Source of the DNA: Ruminococcus sp.
GTDB lineage: Bacteria > Bacillota > Clostridia > Oscillospirales > Acutalibacteraceae
Assembly: GCA_017384945.1 (NCBI GenBank)
Contig: JAFNSO010000008.1
Coordinates: 1-43,636 of the forward strand
Direction: 5' to 3'
DNA: 43,636 nucleotides
Part shown: one piece after another, positions 25,960 to 33,214 of the stretch
Layout of the letters: each line of letters starts with the position of its first letter
Position numbering within the stretch: the stretch's first letter is position 1
Program-made: the position numbers and the translations under genes
Notes under the pieces: generated by a model
Seen by the model: the letters and a program-made list of their open reading frames with translations, nothing else
Told to the model about the DNA's origin: nothing
Databases searched by the model: none

Positions 25960-28656
25960 TTACTTAATCTTTATCTTAACCGTTTTCTTTACTGTTTTCG
26001 CTTTGTACGCGTCGTTGCCCTTTGCGGTTATTGTTACCTTGATTTTGTAGGTTGCTTTTTTGGGAGCCTTCCACTTTTTGATTGTGATAACTCCCTTCGC
26101 GCTGATTTTGAGCAGCTTTTTGATGTTTTTCTTCGCGCTTGTGATTTTGCAGCTAAGCTTACCCTCGGCGTTGCTGATTGTAAGCGCCTTTACCTTTTGG
26201 GCTTTCTTTTTGAGCTTTGACGCCTTGACGGTCTTGGTCTTTGCCGCTACCTTGATCGGGTTCGCTTTCTTTTCGGGCGCGGCGGTCGTCGCGGGGACTG
26301 TGGTCTCGGTCGGCTTTTGCTCGCCGTAGGCTGTTCCGTCGGAGGTGATGACCTTGCCCTTCACAGCCTCGTACTCGGCGGACGAAAGCGTAAGCTGGGA
26401 CAGCCATTTGTCGCCGTCGAAAATCTGGAATTGAACGACCTCGGGAGTGATATCCGCGGGCACATTCGCCGTATATACGGGCACGCCGTCGAAAATCATC
26501 GGAGCAGCGGTCATATCGTAAGTGTAGTACTTTTTGTCCGAGGTCTGAATAACGAGCTTTATGGTTTTGCCGTTCTGCTCGGCGCTCGGGAGGTAGGAGA
26601 ATGTCTGAGACTCGGCGGGCACGGCGGTCTCCTGCGGCTCGGTAGTAATCGGAGCGGTGGTTTCAGCCGCTTCGGTCGTCGCGGGAGCTGTGGTTTCCGC
26701 AGCCTCGGTCGTTTCAACGGGCGCGGTGGTTTCCGCAGGCGCGGTCGTTTCAGCGGGCGCGGTCGTCTCAGCCGGCTCGGTCGTTTCGGGAGCCGTAGTT
26801 TCCGCAGGCTCAGTTGTCTCGGGAGCAGTTGTCTCCGCGGGCGCGGTCGTTTCAGCGGGCTCGGTCGTTTCGGGAGCTGTGGTTTCAACGGGCTCGGTCG
26901 TTTCGGGAGCTGTAGTCGTTTCGGGAGGGGCTGTCGTCTCTTTTGCGGGCTCTTCTACGACAAAGCTGCCAAACACAAACATTTTATCCTCAGGATTCTT
27001 ACCGGAAAATTCCAGAGACACTCCCTTGCCGTTAAGCTTAACTATTGTTTCTCCTCTTTTAAACGCAAAGCCGTAATTAGCGTGAACAGTAAAAGTAATT
27101 TGATATTCACCCGCTTTTATGGTCTCGTTTGTGTCAAAGTCTCCTTCGTTTAACGTTACTTTAGTATCTAACACATCGTAGCCTTTTTCATTGTTGTAGG
27201 AAGGAATACAATTCCAAACCTCGCCATACACAGGCTCGGCAACGGTAAGCTCGACCTCGTTGATATAAACAGGCGTGATCGTATCCTCGATCGCCTTAAA
27301 GGCAAAGCCCTTGCTGTTTGAGTAGGCTTCCGCGGCGGAGCCCTTTTTCGCGGTTATGGTAAAGCCTTCGACCTTAACGTATTGGAAAGTTCTTTCGTCG
27401 TTTTTAAAGCCCAAGCAATAATTTGAAAGGGTCTCGACGCTGTCGGGGATAGTGATTTCGGTGAACGGAGCGTCGCAGAAGGCGTACTCGCCGATTTTCT
27501 TCAAGCCATCACCGAGCTTGATGTTTTTAAGCGAGGTACAGCCCGTGAAGGCGGCTTCGCCGATTTCGGTCACGCTGTCGGGAATTGACACGTTTTCTAT
27601 CCCGGTGCAGCTTCTGAACGCGTAGCTGCTGATGTTCTTTACTCCGTCCTCGATAACGAGCTCCTTAATTTCGGACGCGACGGAGTTCCACGGTCTGTCG
27701 GCGGGCTTTGAATAGGTCGCCATATTGCCGCTGCCCGAGATCACGAGGGTTTTGTCGGCGTCGGTGTAGGTCCATTTGCACGAGCCCGTTACGCCCGAAT
27801 CGTCCTTGCTTGTAACGCTTACGTTGATGCCGTTGTTCACAGCGTAATAATAAGCCTGGCAGGATTTGTTCGGAACGGAAAGCTCGAAGCCGTCTACGAG
27901 ATTGTAAGCCGAGCTCAAATACGGATTTTGATAGCCGAGACAATGAGCGCCGAAGGGACCCATATGCTCGCGCAGACGGACATAATCGAGAAATTCGCAG
28001 TTCAAAAAAGCATCCTCGCCGATTTCAGCGGTACAGTTTACGGGGAAACCCAGCACCTTTAGCGGAGAGCCGTAAAACGCTCTTTTTCCGATTTTTTTGA
28101 GGCTCGAAGCGGTTTTTGCGGTTTCTCCGTTGGGAAGGTCGTAGAAACGGACGCTGTTGTTCGTCTGATAATTGGCGAAGGCTTCCTCGCCGATTTCCTC
28201 GACGGACGCGGGGATCCACAAATCGTGTTCTCTTTTGTTGCCCTGATTCTGGAACGCGTGGGCGCCGATTTTTTTCAGGGATTTCGGAAAGGTGATTTTT
28301 GAGAAGCCGTAGTAACCCGACTCAAAACCACCGACGAAGGCGTATTCGCCGATATAAGTAACGCCCTCGTTTACGATAAGCTCGCCTGTAAGAAAATAAT
28401 CGCCGAACTTTGTTTTTGGGTCGCTTGGTTTAAAATCAGCCATTTTGCCGTCCGTGTTAGGGATAGCGGTTACGAGCGTTGTAAACTTGTCCGACTCAGA
28501 ATCGTACTTAACGGTTACGATAGTGTGACCGCAGGTGAAATTCTGCTCAGCGGGAATAGTCGCGAAAACGCTCAGCCCCGTGAACGCGGACAGAAGAATA
28601 AAAACTGTAAGAACCGCGCAAATTGAGCGCAGAGCAAATTCTTTTGTGGTTTTCAT
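25960..28656 (-). CDS. secreted BspA-type leucine-rich repeat protein
   Basis: An 898-aa exported surface protein. Signal peptide at residues 1-32 (ends LSVFA). LRR_5-type units (VSIPDSVTEIGEAAFTGC and relatives) span about 90-460. A segment similar to the Ig-like N-terminal strand regions follows, then an ~115-residue Thr/Pro/Glu linker rich in TTAPETTEPAE repeats. Next come the same ~95-residue module as in the upstream paralogue (SYLPSAEQ ... FDGDKWLSQ ... AYGE) and a basic Lys-rich tail of ~100 residues. The ATG at 28656 is chosen over 28662 because AGGAGG is seven bases before it. Probable adhesin; target unknown. Confidence 0.88.
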   Translation of the reverse strand: MKTTKEFALRSICAVLTVFILLSAFTGLSVFATIPAEQNFTCGHTIVTVKYDSESDKFTTLVTAIPNTDGKMADFKPSDPKTKFGDYFLTGELIVNEGVTYIGEYAFVGGFESGYYGFSKITFPKSLKKIGAHAFQNQGNKREHDLWIPASVEEIGEEAFANYQTNNSVRFYDLPNGETAKTASSLKKIGKRAFYGSPLKVLGFPVNCTAEIGEDAFLNCEFLDYVRLREHMGPFGAHCLGYQNPYLSSAYNLVDGFELSVPNKSCQAYYYAVNNGINVSVTSKDDSGVTGSCKWTYTDADKTLVISGSGNMATYSKPADRPWNSVASEIKELVIEDGVKNISSYAFRSCTGIENVSIPDSVTEIGEAAFTGCTSLKNIKLGDGLKKIGEYAFCDAPFTEITIPDSVETLSNYCLGFKNDERTFQYVKVEGFTITAKKGSAAEAYSNSKGFAFKAIEDTITPVYINEVELTVAEPVYGEVWNCIPSYNNEKGYDVLDTKVTLNEGDFDTNETIKAGEYQITFTVHANYGFAFKRGETIVKLNGKGVSLEFSGKNPEDKMFVFGSFVVEEPAKETTAPPETTTAPETTEPVETTAPETTEPAETTAPAETTAPETTEPAETTAPETTEPAETTAPAETTAPAETTAPVETTEAAETTAPATTEAAETTAPITTEPQETAVPAESQTFSYLPSAEQNGKTIKLVIQTSDKKYYTYDMTAAPMIFDGVPVYTANVPADITPEVVQFQIFDGDKWLSQLTLSSAEYEAVKGKVITSDGTAYGEQKPTETTVPATTAAPEKKANPIKVAAKTKTVKASKLKKKAQKVKALTISNAEGKLSCKITSAKKNIKKLLKISAKGVITIKKWKAPKKATYKIKVTITAKGNDAYKAKTVKKTVKIKIK
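26627..26945 (-). repeat. repetitive Thr/Pro/Glu-coding DNA
   Basis: Degenerate 18-30-bp repeats encode ETTAPAETTAPETTEP-like units. The opposite strand shows long spurious frames of repetitive Gly/Arg or Val/Ser composition, which are artefacts of the repeats. Confidence 0.8.
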
Positions 28657-28759
28657 AATCATACCTCCTGATTAAAAAACTATACATATTTATATTAACA
28701 TAAATCAGGAAAAAATGTTGTACAAGAATTTTACAAAGTGTTTGTGCATACTACACAAG

Positions 28760-28788
28760 AAAGCCCGCCTCAAAAAGAGACGAGCTTT
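28760..28788 (-). terminator. terminator of the ior-paaK-ACT operon
   Basis: As minus-strand RNA, AAAGCUCGUCUC pairs with GAGGCGGGCUUU through a 12-bp stem that includes two G-U pairs. The loop is UUUUU. On the plus strand these would be A-C mismatches, so the minus strand is the transcribed one. It lies about 230 bases after the ACT gene. Confidence 0.75.
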
Positions 28789-28829
28789 ACATAAACTATT
28801 CAAAACAAAAATCCAAAACCACGTCCAGC

Positions 28830-28877
28830 CCCGCCGTTGATGAACACTTCCGCAAAGCCAAACCTCTCCAAAGGCGG
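28830..28877 (+). repeat. 48-nt intergenic repeat, copy A
   Basis: Starts CCCGCCGTTGATGAAC and ends TCCAAAGGCGG. It matches copy B at 42 of 48 positions and copy C (39323-39370) at 37 of 48, all without gaps. Confidence 0.8.
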
Positions 28878-28885
28878 ATGTGCCT

Positions 28886-28952
28886 GTCGGGGCTCCCGAT
28901 CGGCTTTGGCTGTCGGGGCTCCCGACCGGTTAAGACTGTCGGGACTTCCGAC
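28886..28952 (+). repeat. three consecutive GCT/ACT-loop hairpins
   Basis: The hairpins are TCGGG-GCT-CCCGA (28887-28899), GTCGGG-GCT-CCCGAC (28912-28926) and GTCGGG-ACT-TCCGAC (28938-28952, with one G-T pair). They are spaced about 26 bases apart. Confidence 0.75.
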
Positions 28953-28999
28953 CCGCCGTTGATGAACGTTTCCAAAAAACCAAACCTTTCCAAAGGCGG
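28952..28999 (+). repeat. 48-nt intergenic repeat, copy B
   Basis: Same 48-nt core as copy A. It is followed by CTTTGG, which with CCAAAG of the core makes a 6-bp stem around GCGG, and then by a GCT-loop hairpin. Confidence 0.8.
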
Positions 29000-29006
29000 C
29001 TTTGGC

Positions 29007-29023
29007 AACCCGGGCTCCGGGTT
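29007..29023. repeat. GCT-loop hairpin at ACT gene stop
   Basis: AACCCGG-GCT-CCGGGTT is a perfect 7-bp stem. It overlaps the stop codon of the ACT gene. The stem sequence differs from the other hairpins but the loop is the same. Confidence 0.75.
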
Positions 29024-29453
29024 ACATTTTGGAGATGTCGTCCTCGGTGATCAATTGGAGTCCGTGAGCGCTGAGAAGCTTTTCGGCGGCTTGGTTGTCG
29101 TCAACCCTGAGAACCACGTAGGCGTACTTCTTTGAATCGGAAATAAACGCGTAGAGATAATCAATGTTGATGTTGTTGTCGGAGAGAAGCTTTACAGCCT
29201 CGTCGAGTCCGCCCGGACGGTCGTGAACAGCTACGCCGACAACCTCCGTTACGGAGAGGAAAAGTCCCTTTTCGGTGAGCTTTTCCTTTGCGGAGTCGAT
29301 GTCATCCACAATCATTCTGATGATTCCGAATTCCTGAGTGTCAGCCATACTCATAGCGCGGATGTCAACGCCTGTCGAAGCGATTGCGTCCGTTACCGTT
29401 ACGAGTGAGCCAACCTTGTTTTCAACAAAAACCGATAACTGTTTTATAGCCAT
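29022..29453 (-). CDS. tandem ACT-domain protein
   Basis: This 143-aa cytosolic protein consists of two ACT domains, roughly residues 4-70 (LSVFVENKVGSLVTVTDAIA) and 72-140 (VAVHDRPGGLDEAVKLLSD). ACT domains bind amino acids and regulate enzymes. No catalytic domain is present. Last in the iorA-iorB-paaK operon, 12 bp after paaK, it probably senses an aromatic or branched amino acid and tunes that pathway (inference). The same gene order is familiar from other Clostridia. Confidence 0.88.
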   Translation of the reverse strand: MAIKQLSVFVENKVGSLVTVTDAIASTGVDIRAMSMADTQEFGIIRMIVDDIDSAKEKLTEKGLFLSVTEVVGVAVHDRPGGLDEAVKLLSDNNINIDYLYAFISDSKKYAYVVLRVDDNQAAEKLLSAHGLQLITEDDISKM

Positions 29454-29465
29454 TACTAACCCTCC

Positions 29466-30782
29466 TTAGATCGTAATACCTAATCTCTTTCTCTTGTCTA
29501 TAACTCGTACCGCCTTGCCCTCGCTGCGCTCGATAGACTTGGGTGCAACGAGATGTACCTTCGGGTTGATACCGAGCATTGTCTTGATGGCGGAACGGAG
29601 CTTGTTTTCCTTTACGGTGATGTCCTTGACCTTGTCGGAGAAGTCCTCCGCCTTCATCTCAACGTATACGTCGAGAGTATCGGAGTTGTTCACACGGTCA
29701 ACGACTATCTGATAGTTGGGAGCGTAGCCCTCGTTAATGAGCACAGTCTCAATCTGGCTCGGGAATACGTTTACGCCCTTAATAATCATCATATCGTCGG
29801 AGCGCCCCATCGGCTTGGTCATACGGATAAAGGTGCGTCCGCAGGAGCATTTTTCTCTTGAGAGCACGCAGATGTCGCGTGTCCTGTAACGAAGAAGCGG
29901 GAACGCCTCCTTGTCAAGCGAGGTGAACACGAGCTCGCCCTTTGAGCCCTCGGGAAGAGTCTCCCCCGTTTCGGGGTCGATGACCTCAACAGCGAAATGA
30001 TCCTCGTTGATGTGCATTCCGCGCTGTTCCTCGCACTCGTAAGCAACTCCCGGACCGCTGATTTCGGTAAGTCCGTATATGTCGTAAGCCTTGATGCCGA
30101 GGTTCTTCTCAATATCGCGGCGCATTTCCTCTGTCCAAGCCTCAGCTCCGAAGATACCCGCCTTGAGGTGGTTGTCCTCGGGCTTGTAGCCCTTCTCCTT
30201 CAAAACCTCGCCAATGTACGCGGCGTAGGACGGAGTACAGCAGAGAATGGTCGATTTTAAATCCATCATAAACTGAATCTGACGGTCGGTGTTGCCGCTG
30301 GACATCGGAAGAGTCAGACAGCCGAGTCTCTGCGAGCCGCCGTTGAGTCCGAAGCCGCCCGTGAAGAGACCGTAGCCGTAGGCAACGTGACATACATCCT
30401 CGTTGGATGCTCCCGCCGCGACGAGCGCTCTCGCGCAGCAGTCCTCCCAGAGGCTTACGTCGTTCTGAGTGTAGTAGGCGACTACTCTTCTGCCTGTTGT
30501 GCCCGAGGTCGAGTGGATCCTCACGCAGTTCTTCAAATCAGTGGCGAGCAAGCCCATTGGGTACGCCTCTCTGAGGTCATCCTTGCAGAGCATGGGTAGC
30601 TTGTGCAAATCCTCTATGCCCTTGATGTCCTCGGGCTTAACGCCCTTTTTGTCCATTAAATCACGGTAATAGGCGACGTTTTCGTAGACGTACTTTACCT
30701 GAATCCTAAGCTTTTCGGACTGGAGCTCTTTTATCTGCTCAACGGGCATTGTCTCCATTTCACGCTGAAAATATCTGCTCAT
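29466..30782 (-). CDS. paaK: phenylacetate-CoA ligase family enzyme
   Basis: This 438-aa member of the adenylate-forming enzymes activates an aryl acid with ATP and CoA. The P-loop SGTTGRRVVAYY (STSGTTG, around residue 95) is clear, and DIYGLTEISGPGVAYEC and the C-terminal AVRVIDKRK lysine region match PaaK. With iorAB it would take aryl pyruvates through aryl-acetyl-CoA, or run in reverse to activate aryl acids for amino-acid synthesis. The substrate (phenylacetate, indoleacetate or hydroxyphenylacetate) is unresolved. The ATG at 30782 has AGGGTGAT; an in-frame GTG at 30791 overlaps the iorB stop but lacks a spaced Shine-Dalgarno. Confidence 0.92.
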   Translation of the reverse strand: MSRYFQREMETMPVEQIKELQSEKLRIQVKYVYENVAYYRDLMDKKGVKPEDIKGIEDLHKLPMLCKDDLREAYPMGLLATDLKNCVRIHSTSGTTGRRVVAYYTQNDVSLWEDCCARALVAAGASNEDVCHVAYGYGLFTGGFGLNGGSQRLGCLTLPMSSGNTDRQIQFMMDLKSTILCCTPSYAAYIGEVLKEKGYKPEDNHLKAGIFGAEAWTEEMRRDIEKNLGIKAYDIYGLTEISGPGVAYECEEQRGMHINEDHFAVEVIDPETGETLPEGSKGELVFTSLDKEAFPLLRYRTRDICVLSREKCSCGRTFIRMTKPMGRSDDMMIIKGVNVFPSQIETVLINEGYAPNYQIVVDRVNNSDTLDVYVEMKAEDFSDKVKDITVKENKLRSAIKTMLGINPKVHLVAPKSIERSEGKAVRVIDKRKRLGITI

Positions 30783-30787
30783 CGGTA

Positions 30788-31369
30788 TCACCCTTTCATA
30801 GAATTGTATCCGAGTTCAAACGCCTTCTTGTTGATCTCGATAAACTGAGGCTTTACGCACTTTTCAATCGCAGAGATCCATTTGTCGTAGGCGATATCAA
30901 AATACTTCGCGAGAACGCCCATGAGCACTATATTGACGGCCTTTGAGGAGCCCGCCTCGTTAGCGAAGCTGAGAGCGTCGAGGTGGTCGACGTGAACTCC
31001 CTTTTGCTCCATCTGCTCGATTACGTCCTCGGGGTACTTCGCCGCGCCGATAATGACGGGCATGGGGTCGATCTGCTGAGTGTTGACGACTACGGTGCCG
31101 CCCTTTCTGAGCTTGTCAACGTAGCGCGCCGCCTCGAGCTTTTCAAACGAAACGATGAAATCAGCCTCGCCGTCCTCGATAACTGGCGAGTAAACCCTGT
31201 CGCCGAAGCGGACGTATGTAACGACCGAACCGCCGCGCTGGCTCATTCCGTGAACCTCGCTGACCTTAACGTCGTAACCCTCGTCGACGAGAAGTCTGCC
31301 GAGAAGCTTGCTGGCGAGAAGCGAACCCTGTCCGCCTACGCCGACTATCATAATATTCTTTGTTTCCAT
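30788..31369 (-). CDS. iorB: indolepyruvate:ferredoxin oxidoreductase beta subunit
   Basis: This 193-aa subunit of the thiamine-diphosphate, Fe-S enzyme oxidatively decarboxylates aryl pyruvates and reduces ferredoxin. It shows the gamma-type domain IMIVGVGGQGSLLASKLLG at the N-terminus and the SEVHGMSQRGGSVVTYVRFG block, both typical of IorB. Length is normal. It overlaps the stop of iorA by one base (TAATG) and is followed after few bases by paaK. Confidence 0.93.
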   Translation of the reverse strand: METKNIMIVGVGGQGSLLASKLLGRLLVDEGYDVKVSEVHGMSQRGGSVVTYVRFGDRVYSPVIEDGEADFIVSFEKLEAARYVDKLRKGGTVVVNTQQIDPMPVIIGAAKYPEDVIEQMEQKGVHVDHLDALSFANEAGSSKAVNIVLMGVLAKYFDIAYDKWISAIEKCVKPQFIEINKKAFELGYNSMKG

Positions 31370-31722
31370 TATTCTTCTCCCCCTTCAAACGCGTCGAACG
31401 GACAAAGCTGAGCGCATACTCCGCAGCCGACACAAAGCGTCGGGTCTACTACGGCGTGGTTGTCCCTGAAGCTGATCGCGGGACAGCCGAACTTCATACA
31501 GCGCTTGCAGCTTCTGCACTTCTCGGGGTTGACCGAGAGCGGCTTTTTGGGCTTGACGTACTTGAGAAGCACGCAGGGTCTGCGGGAGATAATTACGGAG
31601 GGCTCTTCCTTTTCGATTTCCTCCTTGACTACCCTCTCGCATTCCTCGAGGTTGTAGGGATCGACCACTCTGACGGAGTTGATACCGATTGAATGGCAAA
31701 GAGCCTCAAGGCTTACCTTGCC
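31369..31722 (-). pseudogene. iorA: iorA C-terminal part, separated by frameshift
   Basis: This frame continues iorA after a one-base shift near 31719-31726. It reads GKVSLEALCHSIGINSVRVVDPYNLEEC (in part VSLEALCHSIGI) and then the two ferredoxin-like clusters: CRSCKRCMKFGCP and CVGCGVCAQLCP. These normally sit at the C-terminus of IorA and carry electrons to ferredoxin. It has no start codon of its own with a Shine-Dalgarno, so if the shift is real it would not be translated well. Confidence 0.85.
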
Positions 31723-33110
31723 GCAGGATCACCCTTGATGTTGTAGCCCGTTGAGGGATTCTGCTGGTGGCCTGTCATACCCGTGATTGAGTTGTCGAGA
31801 ATGATGACCGTTGAGTTTGACATATTATAAGCGACGTTGATAAGACCCGTAACGCCCGAGTGCATAAAGGTCGAGTCGCCGATTACGCATACCGTCTTTT
31901 TCTCGGTTTCCGAGCCGCCCGCTATGTTGAAACCGTGGAGTCCCGAAACAGAGGCGCCCATGCAAAGCGTCATATCGAGGGCATTGAGCGGAGGAGCCGA
32001 GCCGAGAGTGTAACAGCCGATGTCGCCGAGAACGGTGAGCTTGTTCTTTGAGAGGACGTAGAAAAGACCTCTGTGCGGACAGCCCGCGCACATCATCGGA
32101 GGACGAACGGGGATCTCAGCGTCGACTTTGACGTTCTCCTTGTCGGAAAGTCCGAACGCCTTGGCGATTGTTTTCTGAGAAAACTCACCGGTGATCGAGA
32201 ACATTTCCTTGCCGACAACGTCCACACCGATGTTCTTGCAGAAGGTCTCGATAATCGGGTCGAGCTCCTCAACAACGTAGACCTTTTCAACAGAGGAAGC
32301 GAAGTCCTTGATGAGCTTTTCGGGAAGCGGATTAACGATACCGAGCTTGAGAACCGAAACCGTGTCGCCGAAAACCTCCTTTATATATTGATAAGAGGTT
32401 GAAGAAGTGATTATTCCGAAATTCTTGGAGCCGTCGCCCTTTTCGACCCTGTTGAGGCCTGAGGTCTCGGAAAACTCCGCGATTTTGCGGGTTCTCTCCT
32501 CGACGAAGGGATGACGGCGGATAGCGTTCGCGGGAGCCATGATGTACTTCTGCGGATTCTTCTCGTAGGGCTTTTCAACGTCGGTCGCCTTTTCGCGGGT
32601 CTCGACAATGCTCTGCGAGTGAGCTACTCTTGTGCACATCTTGAACAGGACGGGAGTGTCGAATTTCTCGGAAATCTCGAACGCCGCGCGCGCGAAGTCG
32701 TAAGCCTCCTGAGAGTCGGAGGGCTCGAGCATCGGGATCTTGGACGCGATAGCGTAGTGACGTGAGTCCTGCTCGTTCTGGGACGAGTGCATACCAGGGT
32801 CGTCGGCTACGCAGATTACCATACCGCCGTTGACGCCCGTGTAGGACATTGTGAACAGCGGATCAGCCGCGACGTTGAGACCGACGTGCTTCATACAGCA
32901 AGCGGAGCGCTTTCCGCGCAGGCTCGCTCCGAAGGCTGACTCTGTGGCTACCTTTTCGTTTGGCGCCCACTCACAGTAGGCGTCGTCGAATTTAGAGAAG
33001 CACTCTGTAATTTCCGTACTCGGAGTTCCCGGGTACGAGGAAATCACAGCGCAGCCGCCGTCGTAAAGACCGCGGGCAACGGCTTCGTTACCAATCATTA
33101 GTTGTTTCAT
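31713..33110 (-). pseudogene. iorA: indolepyruvate:ferredoxin oxidoreductase alpha, broken
   Basis: The first 465 residues of the large subunit, which binds thiamine diphosphate. The N-terminal IGNEAVARGLYDGGCAVISSYPGTPSTEI region, MCAGCPHRGLFYVLSK and the ThDP-binding GDIGCYTLG and GDSTFMHSG are intact. Full IorA is about 590 residues. Here the frame ends with GDPAAR-stop where a relative would continue GDPAGKVSLEAL. Restoring one base in the GCGGC sequence joins the two frames. The ATG has AAGGGTGATT. First gene of the ior-paaK-ACT operon. Confidence 0.9.
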
Positions 33111-33146
33111 TTAATCACCCTTATTAAATATTTAATCACAAATTAT

Positions 33147-33176
33147 ATTTTATCATTTTTATATAGGAGGTGTCAA
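33147..33176 (-). promoter_or_regulatory. sigma-A promoter for the ior operon
   Basis: A perfect TTGACA (33171-33176, minus strand) with TAAAAT (33147-33152) at 18-nt spacing, 37 bases upstream of iorA. Confidence 0.75.
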
Positions 33177-33214
33177 ATAATTTCGTAAAGATTTTTATAA
33201 GAAATTGTCGTTTT

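Larger units (their letters stand above)
28657..29021. other. 365-bp intergenic repeat region
   Basis: This stretch between the LRR gene and the ACT gene holds no protein gene. It contains the operon terminator at 28760-28788, two direct copies of a 48-nt repeat (28830-28877 and 28952-28999), three hairpins of similar sequence between them and a fourth at 29007-29023. The ~100 bases upstream of the LRR gene are AT-rich, with only weak promoter-like boxes. Confidence 0.7.

Noticed and set aside
26317-27153. 278-codon plus-strand open frame rich in Gly and Arg
   Set aside because: It is the opposite strand of the Thr/Pro/Glu-coding repeats of the LRR protein; composition follows from those repeats.
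28886-28952. Possible CRISPR array from the regularly spaced hairpins
   Set aside because: Units are short, differ from each other, have no unique ~30-nt spacers and no cas genes are present.
31713-31731. Programmed -1 frameshift in iorA
   Set aside because: No slippery heptamer or downstream pseudoknot is seen at the site; a lost base explains it more simply.
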